Below are positions 9,844 through 20,773 of a stretch of 54,191 bases of DNA, piece after piece. The notes below the pieces were generated by a model that did not search any database, was not told the origin of the DNA, and was given only the letters and a program-made list of their open reading frames with translations. Numbering within the stretch: the first letter of the stretch is position 1; each line of letters opens with the position of its first letter. The translations under genes and the position numbers were made by a program. Source of the DNA: Ferroacidibacillus organovorans (GTDB lineage Bacteria > Bacillota > Bacilli > Alicyclobacillales > SLC66); NCBI RefSeq assembly GCF_001642725.1, contig NZ_LSUQ01000015.1, positions 1 to 54,191 on the forward strand, given 5' to 3'.

Positions 9844-10725
9844 TTGTTAAAGGATTTGTTTCCTAAGAAAAGAAAGTTTGCAACCATTTCACCAAACCAG
9901 GGCGCTAAGGATCGAGTTCCTGAGGGACTCATGAATAAGTGCAAACGGTGTGGTGAAATTCTTCTTTCGCGGGAATTGGAGAAAAACGTAAAGACGTGTC
10001 CGCACTGTGGGTATCACTTTTCAATGACGGCTCCTGAACGCATTGACGCGACGCTTGACGAAGGGAGCTTCGTTGAGTTTGACGCGCATCTGCTCACTGG
10101 AGATCCCCTCTCTTTTCCGGATTATCCTGAGAAAGTCCAAAAGGCGCGTGAAATGTCAGGCCTTGATGAGGCGATTGTGTCAGGCTATGGGACCATCGCT
10201 GGTTTTCCGCTCTACATCGCTGTCATGGATTTCCGATTTATTATGGGAAGCATGGGCTCGGTTGTCGGGGAGCGACTCGCCCGAACGGTCGAACGAGCGA
10301 CGGATGACGGGGTGCCTGTCGTTATCTTCACTGTTTCGGGTGGAGCGCGGATGCAGGAGGGGATTTTTTCGCTCATGCAGATGGCGAAGGTTTCGGCCGC
10401 GTTGCGGCGTCACGCGGATGCGGGGCGACTGTACATTGCGGTGTGCACAAACCCGACGACGGGGGGCGTGACAGCGAGCTTTGCGATGCAGGGCGATTTG
10501 AACCTCGCGGAGCCGGGCGCGATGATTGGGTTTGCGGGCAGGCGGATTATTGAATCGACCATTCGCCAACAGCTCCCGGAAGAGTTTCAGACTGCAGAAT
10601 TCTTACTCGAACATGGCATGTTGGATGAAGTTGTGCACCGCAAGGATATGAAACCTTATCTGGCGACCGTCCTCGCGATGCATTCGAAACGGGGTGAACC
10701 GAATGGCCACAGAACTGCCTTTTGA
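9844..10725 (+). CDS. accD: Acetyl-CoA carboxylase carboxyltransferase subunit beta
   Basis: Beta half of the carboxyltransferase that moves CO2 from carboxybiotin to acetyl-CoA, giving malonyl-CoA for fatty acid synthesis. The four-cysteine zinc ribbon is visible: Cys33, Cys36, Cys52, Cys55 (CKRCG and CPHCG). The crotonase-like core includes [19 protein letters not shown] and the oxyanion-hole glycines around [10 protein letters not shown]. The start is a TTG preceded by GATGAGGTGACC. The 3' end overlaps accA, the usual translational coupling that keeps the two subunits equal. Confidence 0.96.
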   Translation: MLKDLFPKKRKFATISPNQGAKDRVPEGLMNKCKRCGEILLSRELEKNVKTCPHCGYHFSMTAPERIDATLDEGSFVEFDAHLLTGDPLSFPDYPEKVQKAREMSGLDEAIVSGYGTIAGFPLYIAVMDFRFIMGSMGSVVGERLARTVERATDDGVPVVIFTVSGGARMQEGIFSLMQMAKVSAALRRHADAGRLYIAVCTNPTTGGVTASFAMQGDLNLAEPGAMIGFAGRRIIESTIRQQLPEEFQTAEFLLEHGMLDEVVHRKDMKPYLATVLAMHSKRGEPNGHRTAF

Positions 10726-11701
10726 GAAGCCGCTTGTTGAGCTTCGCGTGAAGATCGATGAACTGAAACGCTTTACGGAAGAAAAAGGGATCGATATGAG
10801 CGAAGAGGTGGCGACGCTAGAAGCAAAGGCGAAGACGCTCGCGGAATCAATTTACCGCGATCTAAAGCCGTGGCAGAAAGTGCAGATTGCGCGCCATCCG
10901 GAACGCCCCACTGCGCTCGATTACATTCGCGCGATGTGTGGCGACTTTATTGAACTGCATGGCGACCGAAACTTTCGCGATGATCCAGCGATGGTCGGCG
11001 GCGTGGGGTTGTTTCGCGGACGTCCCGTCACACTGATCGGAACGCAAAAGGGCAAAGACACGAAAGACAATATACACCGCAATTTTGGAATGGCTCACCC
11101 GGAAGGTTATCGCAAGGCGCTTCGCTTGATGAAACAGGCGGAAAAGTTCCAGCGACCTGTCTTTACATTTATCGATACGGCGGGCGCTTATCCGGGCGCC
11201 GGGGCGGAAGAGCGAGGACAGGGCGAGGCGATTGCGCGCAACCTGATTGAAATGGCGGGTCTGCGCGTTCCTGTCGTCTGTGTTGTGACGGGTGAAGGTG
11301 GAAGTGGCGGAGCACTCGGCCTCGGTGTCGCGGATGAAATTTTGATGTTTGAGCACGCGTATTACTCAGTGATCTCGCCTGAGAGCGCGGCGGCGCTGCT
11401 CTGGAAGGATGCGACGCAAGGACAGCGCGCGGCGGACACGATGTGCATTACGGCGCAGGATCTAAAAGCGTTTGGCATTGTGGATCAGATCGTGCCCGAA
11501 CCGTTTGGTGGTGTGCAACGCGACCGCGCGGAAGCGGTGAGCGCGCTTAGCGATGCGTTTGCACAAGCGCTTGATCGATTGGATGCGTTGGGGATGGATG
11601 CACTCCTTGAAAGACGTTATGACAAGTATCGAAAGATCGGGAATTATCGCGAAATGACGGAAGAACTGCCTAAACATTCTGTTGCGATGCAGGAATCGTG
11701 A
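10703..11701 (+). CDS. accA: Acetyl-CoA carboxylase carboxyltransferase subunit alpha
   Basis: Alpha half of the carboxyltransferase. The family start [14 protein letters not shown] is found at the ATG at 10703, which overlaps the end of accD by 23 bases and has GGGGTGA six bases upstream; a GTG nine bases earlier is less likely. The crotonase-type core shows [20 protein letters not shown] and [16 protein letters not shown], where acetyl-CoA is held. The 332 residues match the family. The gene is followed by a 7-bp hairpin (11713-11731) without T run and then the pfkA leader hairpin. Confidence 0.96.
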   Translation: MATELPFEKPLVELRVKIDELKRFTEEKGIDMSEEVATLEAKAKTLAESIYRDLKPWQKVQIARHPERPTALDYIRAMCGDFIELHGDRNFRDDPAMVGGVGLFRGRPVTLIGTQKGKDTKDNIHRNFGMAHPEGYRKALRLMKQAEKFQRPVFTFIDTAGAYPGAGAEERGQGEAIARNLIEMAGLRVPVVCVVTGEGGSGGALGLGVADEILMFEHAYYSVISPESAAALLWKDATQGQRAADTMCITAQDLKAFGIVDQIVPEPFGGVQRDRAEAVSALSDAFAQALDRLDALGMDALLERRYDKYRKIGNYREMTEELPKHSVAMQES

Positions 11702-11712
11702 CGTTCGCGTAG

Positions 11713-11731
11713 AATCCTTTTCATAAGGATT
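11713..11731 (+). other. Small hairpin after accA
   Basis: AATCCTT (11713-11719) pairs with AAGGATT (11725-11731). There is no T run after it, so it may stabilise the 3' end of the accDA message and is not a clear terminator. Confidence 0.45.
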
Positions 11732-11763
11732 GGGCGGACGTCCAGTTTCTTCACACTATGTGG

Positions 11764-11796
11764 GACGCATTTAGTCCCGCGTGGACGAAATGCGTC
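11764..11796 (+). promoter_or_regulatory. Strong leader hairpin upstream of pfkA
   Basis: GACGCATTT (11764-11772) pairs perfectly with AAATGCGTC (11788-11796), and inside it GTCC (11774-11777) pairs with GGAC (11783-11786). The result is a 13-bp stem with one A.G mismatch and a 5-base loop. No T run follows, so it is not a simple terminator. It sits in the leader of pfkA-pyk, about 70-90 bases before the plausible start codons, and could be a protein or attenuation site. Confidence 0.55.
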
Positions 11797-11800
11797 TTAG

Positions 11801-12868
<1,068 letters not shown>

Positions 12869-12888
12869 TCTGAGGAGGAAGTGAACGG

Positions 12889-14640
12889 ATGAGAAAAAGC
12901 AAAATTGTTTGTACGATGGGGCCTGCATCCAATCAATTGGAGACGCTTCGCGAAATGATTCGAGCGGGGATGGACGTTGCGCGTTTAAATTTTTCGCACG
13001 GAACGCATGACGATCATCGCCGCGTCATTGAAACGGTGCGCGATGCAGCGCGTCTTGAAGGTAAAGCGATCGGGATCATGCTTGATATTAAAGGTCCGAA
13101 AATTCGTACGGGTCTCATTGAGGGAGACGAAGTCGAACTCATTGACGGAGAAACCATCATCTTGACCACGGATGCTGTACTTGGGACGAAGCAGCGTGTC
13201 TCGATTAGCTATGAAGGTCTGCCAGAAGATGTGACGGTAGGCTCGGTAATTCGCATCGATGACGGACTGATCGGGCTTCGCGTCTTGCAGGTTGTCGGAC
13301 ATGACATTCACTGCACCATTACCAATGGTGGTACGTTAAAAAATCGCAAGGGCATCAATGCGCCAGGTGTGCGCCTGCGCTTGCCTGGCGTGACGGAAAA
13401 AGACATCGAAGATATCAAGTTTGGCATTGAGCAAGGCGTCGATATCATCGCGGCATCCTTTGTGCGCAAAGCATCGGATGTCTTGGAAATTCGCGAATTG
13501 CTTGAAAATCATCACGTCAAGATGGACATCATCTCGAAGATCGAGGCGCAGGAAGGCATCGATTGCATCAGTGAGATCCTTGCGGTGTCCGACGGTCTCA
13601 TGGTGGCGCGCGGCGATCTCGGCGTGGAGATTCCTACAGAAGAGGTTCCGATTGTACAAAAGCAACTGATCGAACTCTGCAATCGCGCGGGAAAGGTCGT
13701 CATTACGGCGACGCAGATGCTTGACTCCATGCAGCGCAATCCGCGACCGACGCGCGCAGAGGCGACTGATATCGCAAACGCGATTTTTGACGGGTCTGAC
13801 GCGATTATGCTCAGCGGCGAGACGGCGGCAGGTCGCTATCCGATTGAGTCGGTGCGCACGATGGCAGAAATCGCAGAGCGGGCTGAGCGGGCGATCCTTG
13901 AGCGCGTCGTGATGGGGCGCCATCGCGACATCGTTGAAAATACGCAGACGGATGCGATCAGCTCCGCGGTGCAGCGAATTGCCGATGAGTTGCAAGCCAA
14001 AGCGGTGATAACCTCGACGGAGTCAGGATTCACTGCGCGGATGATCGCGAAACATCGTCCGTGCTGCGCGATCGTCGCGGTGACACCGTATGCGGCGGTA
14101 GCGCGTCGCTTGGCGCTTTGCTATGGCGTCTATCCTGTGTTGGTGAAAAAGACGCATACGACCGATGAAATGCTTTCTGTCGCAGTCGACGGAGCGCTTG
14201 CGTCTGGCTATGTTCAGAGTGGCGATCTCGTCGTCATCACGGCAGGCGTACCGGTCGGTGAGACGGGGACGACCAATATGTTGAAGATTCACACAATTGG
14301 GGATTCGATCGGCAAAGGTGTTGGCGTTGGGACGAGGAGTCTTGTCGGCCGCGCGGTGGTTGCAACGAATGTGAGTGACGCCTTGGCGCGTGTGGAGGAC
14401 GGTGATATTCTGGTGACTGTGGCGACCGATCGCGACTTCATGCCAGCGCTTCAGAAGGCGGGCGCGCTTGTGACCGAAGATGGCGGCGTAACGTCGCATG
14501 CCGCAGTCGTAGGCCTCTCGCTTGGAATTCCTGTCATTGTCGGCCTCGCTGGCGCGACGCGTCTCGTGAAAGATGGGGAGACAGTGACGGTCGACGCCAT
14601 TCGCGGACTCCTCTACCGTGGAAAAACGCACGTGCTTTAA
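12889..14640 (+). CDS. pyk: Pyruvate kinase with C-terminal PEP-utiliser domain
   Basis: Last step of glycolysis, PEP plus ADP to pyruvate plus ATP. Residues 1-470 form the normal kinase with MRKSKIVCTMGPAS at the start, the metal-binding ISKIEAQEGI motif and the MVARGDLGVEIP loop. Residues about 475-583 form the extra domain found in Bacillus and Geobacillus enzymes, with the phosphohistidine-like motif EDGGVTSHAAVVG. The total of 583 residues matches that subtype. The ATG follows GAGGAGGAAGTGAACGG, a strong ribosome site, and pfkA ends 20 bases earlier. Confidence 0.96.
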   Translation: MRKSKIVCTMGPASNQLETLREMIRAGMDVARLNFSHGTHDDHRRVIETVRDAARLEGKAIGIMLDIKGPKIRTGLIEGDEVELIDGETIILTTDAVLGTKQRVSISYEGLPEDVTVGSVIRIDDGLIGLRVLQVVGHDIHCTITNGGTLKNRKGINAPGVRLRLPGVTEKDIEDIKFGIEQGVDIIAASFVRKASDVLEIRELLENHHVKMDIISKIEAQEGIDCISEILAVSDGLMVARGDLGVEIPTEEVPIVQKQLIELCNRAGKVVITATQMLDSMQRNPRPTRAEATDIANAIFDGSDAIMLSGETAAGRYPIESVRTMAEIAERAERAILERVVMGRHRDIVENTQTDAISSAVQRIADELQAKAVITSTESGFTARMIAKHRPCCAIVAVTPYAAVARRLALCYGVYPVLVKKTHTTDEMLSVAVDGALASGYVQSGDLVVITAGVPVGETGTTNMLKIHTIGDSIGKGVGVGTRSLVGRAVVATNVSDALARVEDGDILVTVATDRDFMPALQKAGALVTEDGGVTSHAAVVGLSLGIPVIVGLAGATRLVKDGETVTVDAIRGLLYRGKTHVL

Positions 14641-14689
14641 GATGATTGACGAATGGATTTGACCTTGTGACAAGAGTGGAGATTGGACG

Positions 14690-15109
14690 ATGAGCAAAAA
14701 GAGTGTCACAACGGTTCGCGTTCGCTATGCAGAGACGGATCAGATGGGTGTGGCGTGGCACGGCAATTATATCGCGTGGTTTGAGGCGGGGCGCACCGAT
14801 TGGATTCGCGCGGCGGGTCTGTCGTATCGCCAGCTTGAAGAAGAAGGCGTCCTCCTCCCGGTGCTGCGCGTCGAAGCGGAGTACTTGAAGGCTACACACT
14901 TTGACGATGAACTGACGATTGAGACGCAACTCGCGTCGTATGAAGGGGTTCGCGTGTCGTTTGGGTATGTTGTCTACGCGGTCGATGGACAGTGCATGGC
15001 AAAGGGCAAAACGGAGCACGCGTTCGTCTCGCGTGAGATGAAACCGCTGCGAATTCCGCGCCATCGCCCTGATCTGCACGACATTTTTATCCGCAGACAG
15101 GAAGCGTGA
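14690..15109 (+). CDS. Acyl-CoA thioesterase, YbgC/FadM type
   Basis: Hotdog-fold thioesterase of 139 residues that probably hydrolyses short or medium acyl-CoA in the cytosol. The signature VRYAETDQMGVAWHGNYIAW contains the catalytic Asp and the FEAGR turn of the 4-hydroxybenzoyl-CoA thioesterase family. The ATG at 14690 has GTGGAGATT before it. The EamA permease begins 8 bases after its stop, so the two are probably one transcript, perhaps with pyk upstream (49-base gap). Confidence 0.88.
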   Translation: MSKKSVTTVRVRYAETDQMGVAWHGNYIAWFEAGRTDWIRAAGLSYRQLEEEGVLLPVLRVEAEYLKATHFDDELTIETQLASYEGVRVSFGYVVYAVDGQCMAKGKTEHAFVSREMKPLRIPRHRPDLHDIFIRRQEA

Positions 15110-15117
15110 CGTAACAC

Positions 15118-16038
15118 ATGAGCCACACCACGCCGCGATTTGCGTATGCGCTGCTGTTTCTCGCCATTTTCTCTGTGTCATTCGCGGCCATTCTGATTAA
15201 ACTTACAAACGCCCCAGCTGAAGTGACAGCATTCTATCGCATGAGCATCACGGCAGTTCTGCTCGCGCCTTTTGCTGCGCGGGGACTGCGCGCGCAGATC
15301 AGCTTGTTGACACGTCGCGATTGGGGCTTGCTCGCGATCAGTGGGGCATGTCTGGCGATTCACTTTGTTTTCTGGATCGGTTCGCTCTTCTACACGTCTG
15401 TCGCGAGTTCGACCCTCTTCTTGTCCCTTCAGCCCATTTTTGCGATGATCGGAAGTTTCGTATTCTTTCGAGAGAAAACGCGCGGGGCTGCGTGGCTATA
15501 CGCGAGCATTGCAGTTCTAGGAACCGCGCTCATTGGCTGGCAAGATCTTCACCTGGGTGGACGAGCGGCGTATGGCGATCTGCTTTCCGTCCTTGGTACG
15601 CTGTCGGTGGTCGGTTACATGCTTGCCGGGCAGCGCCTGCGCCAGAAACTTTCATTTCTCCACTACAGTTTTCTTGTGTATTGCATCTGTTCCGCGCTTC
15701 TCTTCATCTACAGCGTTGGACGAGGCGATCAACTCACAGGTTATGCGGGTTCTGACGTCCGTGCATTTTTACTTCTCGCCATCATTCCGACGATCTTCGG
15801 GCACACGATGTTCAACTTTCTCCTGCGTTTCTTTAAAGCACCCACCATCGCAATGACGATTGTGGGAGAACCGCTCATTGCGACTGCGCTCGCCTATCTC
15901 TTTTTCGGAACCAGAGTTCACACCATTTGGTTTTTGGGGGCGACACTCGCCGTTTTTGGCATCATTCAGTTCATGAGAAACACGTTGCAATCTAAAACTT
16001 CGGTGCGCGCACCCTCAGGGGTTGATCTTGAGATGTGA
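15118..16038 (+). CDS. EamA/DMT-family permease
   Basis: Polytopic inner-membrane transporter of the drug/metabolite superfamily: 306 residues with about ten hydrophobic helices in two EamA repeats (residues about 10-145 and 155-290). FAAILIKLTNAPAEVTAFYR and the GEPLIATALAYLFFG segment fit the two repeat signatures. The substrate is unknown; family members export amino acids or other metabolites. It is coupled to the thioesterase gene by an 8-base gap, and its transcript likely ends at the hairpin at 16126-16160. Confidence 0.88.
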   Translation: MSHTTPRFAYALLFLAIFSVSFAAILIKLTNAPAEVTAFYRMSITAVLLAPFAARGLRAQISLLTRRDWGLLAISGACLAIHFVFWIGSLFYTSVASSTLFLSLQPIFAMIGSFVFFREKTRGAAWLYASIAVLGTALIGWQDLHLGGRAAYGDLLSVLGTLSVVGYMLAGQRLRQKLSFLHYSFLVYCICSALLFIYSVGRGDQLTGYAGSDVRAFLLLAIIPTIFGHTMFNFLLRFFKAPTIAMTIVGEPLIATALAYLFFGTRVHTIWFLGATLAVFGIIQFMRNTLQSKTSVRAPSGVDLEM

Positions 16039-16125
16039 TGCTGGACGCTGAGAGAGTAACTGTCTTACAAAAAAACCGCGGCTGTATTGCAAGCCGTGCA
16101 ATGCGTCTCTTTTTCGACAATCGCG

Positions 16126-16168
16126 AGAGCGTTTGGCCAACGGCGTTTGGCCAACGCTCTTATTTTTG
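16126..16168 (+). terminator. Terminator built from a tandem 14-bp repeat
   Basis: GCGTTTGGCCAACG occurs twice in direct tandem (16129-16142 and 16143-16156). Together they give AGAGCGTT (16126-16133) pairing with AACGCTCT (16153-16160), extended by GGCC/GGCC across one bulged T, followed by TATTTTTG. It probably ends the thioesterase-permease unit. The 333 bases between the permease and icd hold only this hairpin, a smaller hairpin near 16080-16100 and the icd promoter. Confidence 0.6.
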
Positions 16169-16293
16169 CCAAAAGCCCTTACTGTGCGTGCGATTGTATG
16201 ATGTATGCGCCGTAAATTGTCGGCCGTAGATGTCGAATTTCCCGGGAAATTGTCACACGCTGTTCCCGGATGTTCGTGCTACTTGCAAACTGT

Positions 16294-16323
16294 TTGTTGC
16301 CTGGAAAGATCCTGTGCTATGAT
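16294..16323 (+). promoter_or_regulatory. Candidate promoter of icd
   Basis: TTGTTG (16294-16299) and TATGAT (16318-16323) are 18 bases apart, 48 bases before the TTG start codon. Both hexamers deviate from consensus. Confidence 0.45.
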
Positions 16324-16371
16324 GGGGAATGTAACGTATTCATGGGTGCTTTTTCGAAAGGGGCTAGTCCA

Positions 16372-17667
16372 TTGTCTCTCTTTAAGCAACTTGAAATGCC
16401 GAAGCACGGCGAAAAGATTTCCATGCAATCATCCGGGTTACATGTACCCGACCATCCAGTCATTCCGTTTATCGAGGGTGACGGAACGGGTCGCGACATT
16501 TGGCGGGCATCCGTACGTGTCCTCGACGCGGCAGTCGAAAAATTGTACGGTGGAAAACGCAAAATTGAATGGTTCGAAGTGTATGCCGGAGAAAAAGCGT
16601 TCACACAGTTTGGGGAATGGTTGCCTGACGACACGCTTGTTGCGCTTCGCGAATACTTGGTCAGCATTAAAGGTCCACTCACCACACCGATTGGCGGCGG
16701 ATTTCGCAGTTTGAACGTCGCGCTTCGACAGGAGTTGGACCTTTATGTATGTCTGCGTCCTGTGCGCCATTTTGCGGGAGTGCCTTCTCCTGTGAAACGG
16801 CCCGATCTTGTCGATATGGTAATTTTCCGGGAAAATTCGGAGGATATCTACGCGGGTATTGAGTGGGCAGCAGGAACGCCAGAAGTTCAAAAAGTGATCC
16901 GTTTCTTGCAAGAGGAGATGGGCGTTAAGAAGATCCGCTTTCCAGAGACGTCAGGGATCGGCATCAAGCCGATTTCGAAAGAGGGGACGGATCGGCTGAT
17001 TCGCTCGGCGATCGAGTACGCGATTGCGCATCAACGGAAGTCGGTCACGATTGTCCACAAAGGGAACATTATGAAATTCACGGAGGGCGGCTTTAAAAAC
17101 TGGGCTTATGAATTGGCGGAGCGCGAGTTTGGCGATCGCGTCTTTACGTGGGCGCAGTACGACCGCATCAAAGCGGACAAAGGATCTGCGGCGGCTGATC
17201 AAGCGCAAAAGGATGCAGAGACGTCTGGAAAGATCATCGTGAAGGATACGATTGCGGATATCTTCTTGCAGCAGATTTTGACGAGGCCTGCGGAGTTTGA
17301 CGTGGTTGCGACGATGAACCTAAACGGTGACTACATCTCGGATGCGCTCGCGGCGCAAGTCGGCGGAATCGGGATCGCACCTGGCGCAAACATTAACTAT
17401 GTCACAGGGCACGCCGTGTTTGAGGCGACGCACGGCACGGCACCGAAGTATGCAGATCTCGACAAGGTGAATCCTGGTTCGGTCATTCTTTCTGGCGTGA
17501 TGATGCTTGAACATTTGGGCTGGCAGGAGGCGGCTGACGCGATTGTCGCGTCACTGCAGGCAACGATTAATCAGAAGGTCGTCACGTATGACTTCGCGCG
17601 TTTGATGGAAGGCGCAACGGAAGTAAAGACGTCCGAGTTTGCGGATGCGCTGATCAAGAATTTGTAA
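16372..17667 (+). CDS. icd: NADP-dependent isocitrate dehydrogenase
   Basis: TCA-cycle enzyme converting isocitrate to 2-oxoglutarate with NADP. The frame opens at 16270, but the family start ([14 protein letters not shown]) is reached from the TTG at 16372, which has GAAAGGGG eight bases upstream; this gives 431 residues, normal for the enzyme. The substrate-binding serine loop [14 protein letters not shown] and the cofactor motif [17 protein letters not shown] are seen. In Bacillus icd lies between citZ and mdh; here it stands alone between the permease and polA. Confidence 0.94.
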   Translation: MSLFKQLEMPKHGEKISMQSSGLHVPDHPVIPFIEGDGTGRDIWRASVRVLDAAVEKLYGGKRKIEWFEVYAGEKAFTQFGEWLPDDTLVALREYLVSIKGPLTTPIGGGFRSLNVALRQELDLYVCLRPVRHFAGVPSPVKRPDLVDMVIFRENSEDIYAGIEWAAGTPEVQKVIRFLQEEMGVKKIRFPETSGIGIKPISKEGTDRLIRSAIEYAIAHQRKSVTIVHKGNIMKFTEGGFKNWAYELAEREFGDRVFTWAQYDRIKADKGSAAADQAQKDAETSGKIIVKDTIADIFLQQILTRPAEFDVVATMNLNGDYISDALAAQVGGIGIAPGANINYVTGHAVFEATHGTAPKYADLDKVNPGSVILSGVMMLEHLGWQEAADAIVASLQATINQKVVTYDFARLMEGATEVKTSEFADALIKNL

Positions 17668-17708
17668 ATGAAATCAATAAGTGTTGAAGTCGATTTGCGC
17701 TGAAATGG

Positions 17709-17735
17709 AGGCGTCCCGCAGGGGGCGCCTTCTTC
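17709..17735 (+). terminator. Intrinsic terminator of icd
   Basis: AGGCGTCCC (17709-17717) pairs with GGGGCGCCT (17722-17730) across a 4-base loop with one G.T pair; TCTTCTACTTTTC follows. Confidence 0.75.
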
Positions 17736-17858
17736 TACTTTTCGGCTGCGGACCGCGTCGATGTGAGGCAATCGAGCAATGTACATGGTACAATCATGGT
17801 CAATGGAAGGTTCGGCTGCGAGGTCGGAGGATCGTCGCATAGAGAGGATTGACCGTGC

Positions 17859-20741
17859 ATGACCGATGGGACGAAGCGCCCCAAACTACTCCTGATTGAC
17901 GGGAACAGCGTGCTCTATCGCGCGTTTTTTGCCGTTCCCCTGTTATCAAACTCGCAGGGTGCCTATACAAACGCCGTATATGGATTCGCTCAGATGATTC
18001 TAAACGTGTTGAATCAGGAACAACCGACGCATATCGCGGTGGCGTTCGACAAAGGGAAAGCGACATTTCGCCACCAGGTTTATGAAGCGTATAAAGGGAA
18101 ACGCGCGAAGACGCCGCCGGAGCTTAGCGGCCAGTTTGAAATGGCGAGAATGCTGCTCGACCAGTTTCACATGCGCTATCTTGAGGCGGAGGATTATGAG
18201 GCGGACGATTTGATCGGGACGCTTGCGCGCGTCGGCGAAGAAGCCAACTTTGATGTGATGATCGTGACTGGCGACAAGGACTTGTTGCAACTCGTTTCGA
18301 ACCGGGTGACGACGTGCCTCACGAAAAAGGGAACAACCGACTTGACGCGCTATGACCCTGAGGGCGTGCGCGAGCGTTTCTCGCTCGACCCGCTTCAAGT
18401 GATCGACTTGAAAGGGTTGATGGGAGATGCGTCGGACAATATTCCGGGCGTACCGGGCGTCGGCGAGAAAACGGCGATTAAGCTCTTGACACAGTACGGC
18501 AGTGTGGAAGCTGTGCTCGACCATATTGATGAGATCAGCGGTGCAAAACTTCAGGAGCGCCTGCGTGAACACCGCGAGCTTGCATTGCTCTCGAAACGTT
18601 TGGCGACCATTGAGCAACATGCGCCGCTCTCTCTGTCGCTTGACGATCTGTCGTTTACGGGATTTGCGCAAGAGGATGTCACGGCGGCGTTTCGCGCGCT
18701 TGAATTCAAATCACTTTTGGCGCGTGTCAGAGACTGGCAAGGCATCTTTCAAGATACGCCGAAAAAGAGTGAGCAGCGCTCCTCAATCGTAGAGGATGAC
18801 ACTTCGCTGCCTACCAATAAGATGAATGGAAGCGACGGCGACGCGGATGGAAGCGCGGCTGCCAATGCGGATCGAGTGGAAGGTCGCGAGTATGGCGAAG
18901 CCGATGTGCGGATCGCGTCGCTCGCCGAACTTCCGGAGGTCATTGCGTCGCTTGAGGGGCCAATCGCGATTCTGGCAGATGGATTGCGGCACTATCACAC
19001 AGACCGGCTCGCAGGCGTGGCGTTCGCAACGAGTGACCACGCGGTGTATGTGAGAATCGTTGCAGACGAGGTGCTGGCTGATGGAGGGATTGGCGCGGGG
19101 AAGGGCGATCAAGCTGCAGATGAGAGCGATCTTGCCGCGAATGAGCGTGTCATGGCGCTCTCACGGCAACTCGCGCCACTGGTTGATCTGCTCTGTGACG
19201 AAACGCGCGAGAAGGTCGTGTTTGACGCAAAAGCGTGGCGGGTTGGACTCTATGCGCACGGTGTGAGGGCGGTGGTAGAGCGACCGTTTGCGCAGGCGCT
19301 TGATGCGCTGCTCGGCACGTATTTGTTGCGCGCTTCAGAGGGCGTGCCGGAACTCGCAGATGCGATCATCTATGCGGTCCCTGAACTGCCGATTCCAGAG
19401 TCGCTCTACGCAGCGCGCGAGATGAACGGGGAACCGTATCAGATCGGGCTTGCGCAGTGGGCGCGGATGCTTGCGCGCGCGCGCGCGGCGATGATAGACC
19501 AACTGAAGTCGAAGAACCTCTGGTCACTCTATGAGGACGTCGAGGTTCCACTGTCTTATGTGCTCGCTGATATGGAAATTTATGGTGTAAAAATTGATGC
19601 GTCACGCCTTGAGGCGATTGGCGCGGAACTGGCGGTTGAGATTGAGCGTCTGACGAAGCGAATCTACGAACTCGCGGGGACGACCTTTAACATCAACTCC
19701 ACGAAGCAGCTCGGGGAAATTTTGTTTGAAAAGATGGGATTGCCTCCCGTCAAAAAGACGAAGACTGGTTATTCGACGAGTGCCGACGTGCTTGAGAAAC
19801 TCGCGCCGCAGAGTGAGATGGTCACGGAGATTCTGCGCTATCGCATTCTGACGAAGCTTCAATCCACCTATATTGAGGGGTTGCTTCGCGAGATTCGCAT
19901 GCCGTCATCGCGAATCCACACGTCGTTTCACCAGGCAAAAACGGCGACCGGCCGACTCTCAAGCGAGGAGCCGAATCTGCAGAACATTCCGATCCGCATG
20001 GAGGAGGGAAGGCGGCTTCGACACGCGTTTGTCCCGTCGCTGGACGGATGGAAGATGGTGGCGGCTGACTACTCTCAGGTGGAACTTCGCATCATGGCTC
20101 ACCTGTCGCGTGATGAGGCGCTCGTCGACGCGTTTATGACGGGGGTGGACGTTCACACGCGCACCGCGAGTCAAGTGTTTGGTGTGCCGGAGTCTGAAGT
20201 GACGTCGCTGATGCGGCGGCAGGCGAAAGCGGTCAACTTTGGGATCATCTATGGCATCAGCGATTTCGGACTCTCGCAGAATCTGAACGTCTCTCGCGCA
20301 CAGGCGGGCGCGTTCATCGAGCAGTATTTCGCGAAGTTTCCGGGTGTGCGCAGCTACATGGATCAGGCTGTCGCGTTTGCCAAAGAGCACGGCTATACAG
20401 AGACGGTGCTTGGACGGCGGCGCGATCTGCCGGGCATCCACAGTCGCAACTTTAATGAGCGGAGCTTTGCGGAGCGGACGGCGATGAACACGCCGATTCA
20501 GGGAACGGCGGCAGACATGATCAAAGTGGCGATGATTCGCTTGGCGGAACGGCTGCGCGCAGATAGACTTGAGGCACGGATGTTGCTGCAGGTGCACGAC
20601 GAGTTGATCGTCGAGTGCCCTGCGCGTGAGGTGGAGGCGGTTTCGCGTCACATGGCGGAGGCGATGGAGCAGGCGATTGAACTCAGTGTGCCGCTGCGCG
20701 TTGATTTGCACGTGGGCGATACGTGGTACGATGCGAAGTGA
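17859..20741 (+). CDS. polA: DNA polymerase I
   Basis: Repair and Okazaki-fragment processing polymerase. The order is a 5'-3' exonuclease (about 1-290, starting KLLLIDGNSVLYRAFFA), a vestigial 3'-5' exonuclease-like domain (about 350-540), and the A-family polymerase (about 560-960) with motif A DYSQVELRIMAHLS, motif B RRQAKAVNFGIIYGI and motif C QVHDELIVE. In the middle domain the usual DxE start of the proofreading site reads ILADGLRHY, so proofreading is probably absent, as in Bacillus. An acidic low-complexity linker lies around residues 305-345. The 960 residues are slightly longer than usual. mutM and coaE follow, a repair-and-cofactor cluster common in Bacilli. Confidence 0.96.
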   Translation: MTDGTKRPKLLLIDGNSVLYRAFFAVPLLSNSQGAYTNAVYGFAQMILNVLNQEQPTHIAVAFDKGKATFRHQVYEAYKGKRAKTPPELSGQFEMARMLLDQFHMRYLEAEDYEADDLIGTLARVGEEANFDVMIVTGDKDLLQLVSNRVTTCLTKKGTTDLTRYDPEGVRERFSLDPLQVIDLKGLMGDASDNIPGVPGVGEKTAIKLLTQYGSVEAVLDHIDEISGAKLQERLREHRELALLSKRLATIEQHAPLSLSLDDLSFTGFAQEDVTAAFRALEFKSLLARVRDWQGIFQDTPKKSEQRSSIVEDDTSLPTNKMNGSDGDADGSAAANADRVEGREYGEADVRIASLAELPEVIASLEGPIAILADGLRHYHTDRLAGVAFATSDHAVYVRIVADEVLADGGIGAGKGDQAADESDLAANERVMALSRQLAPLVDLLCDETREKVVFDAKAWRVGLYAHGVRAVVERPFAQALDALLGTYLLRASEGVPELADAIIYAVPELPIPESLYAAREMNGEPYQIGLAQWARMLARARAAMIDQLKSKNLWSLYEDVEVPLSYVLADMEIYGVKIDASRLEAIGAELAVEIERLTKRIYELAGTTFNINSTKQLGEILFEKMGLPPVKKTKTGYSTSADVLEKLAPQSEMVTEILRYRILTKLQSTYIEGLLREIRMPSSRIHTSFHQAKTATGRLSSEEPNLQNIPIRMEEGRRLRHAFVPSLDGWKMVAADYSQVELRIMAHLSRDEALVDAFMTGVDVHTRTASQVFGVPESEVTSLMRRQAKAVNFGIIYGISDFGLSQNLNVSRAQAGAFIEQYFAKFPGVRSYMDQAVAFAKEHGYTETVLGRRRDLPGIHSRNFNERSFAERTAMNTPIQGTAADMIKVAMIRLAERLRADRLEARMLLQVHDELIVECPAREVEAVSRHMAEAMEQAIELSVPLRVDLHVGDTWYDAK

Positions 20742-20773
20742 GGCTGTCTTTGAGGTGGGAAGGGTGAACGGAT

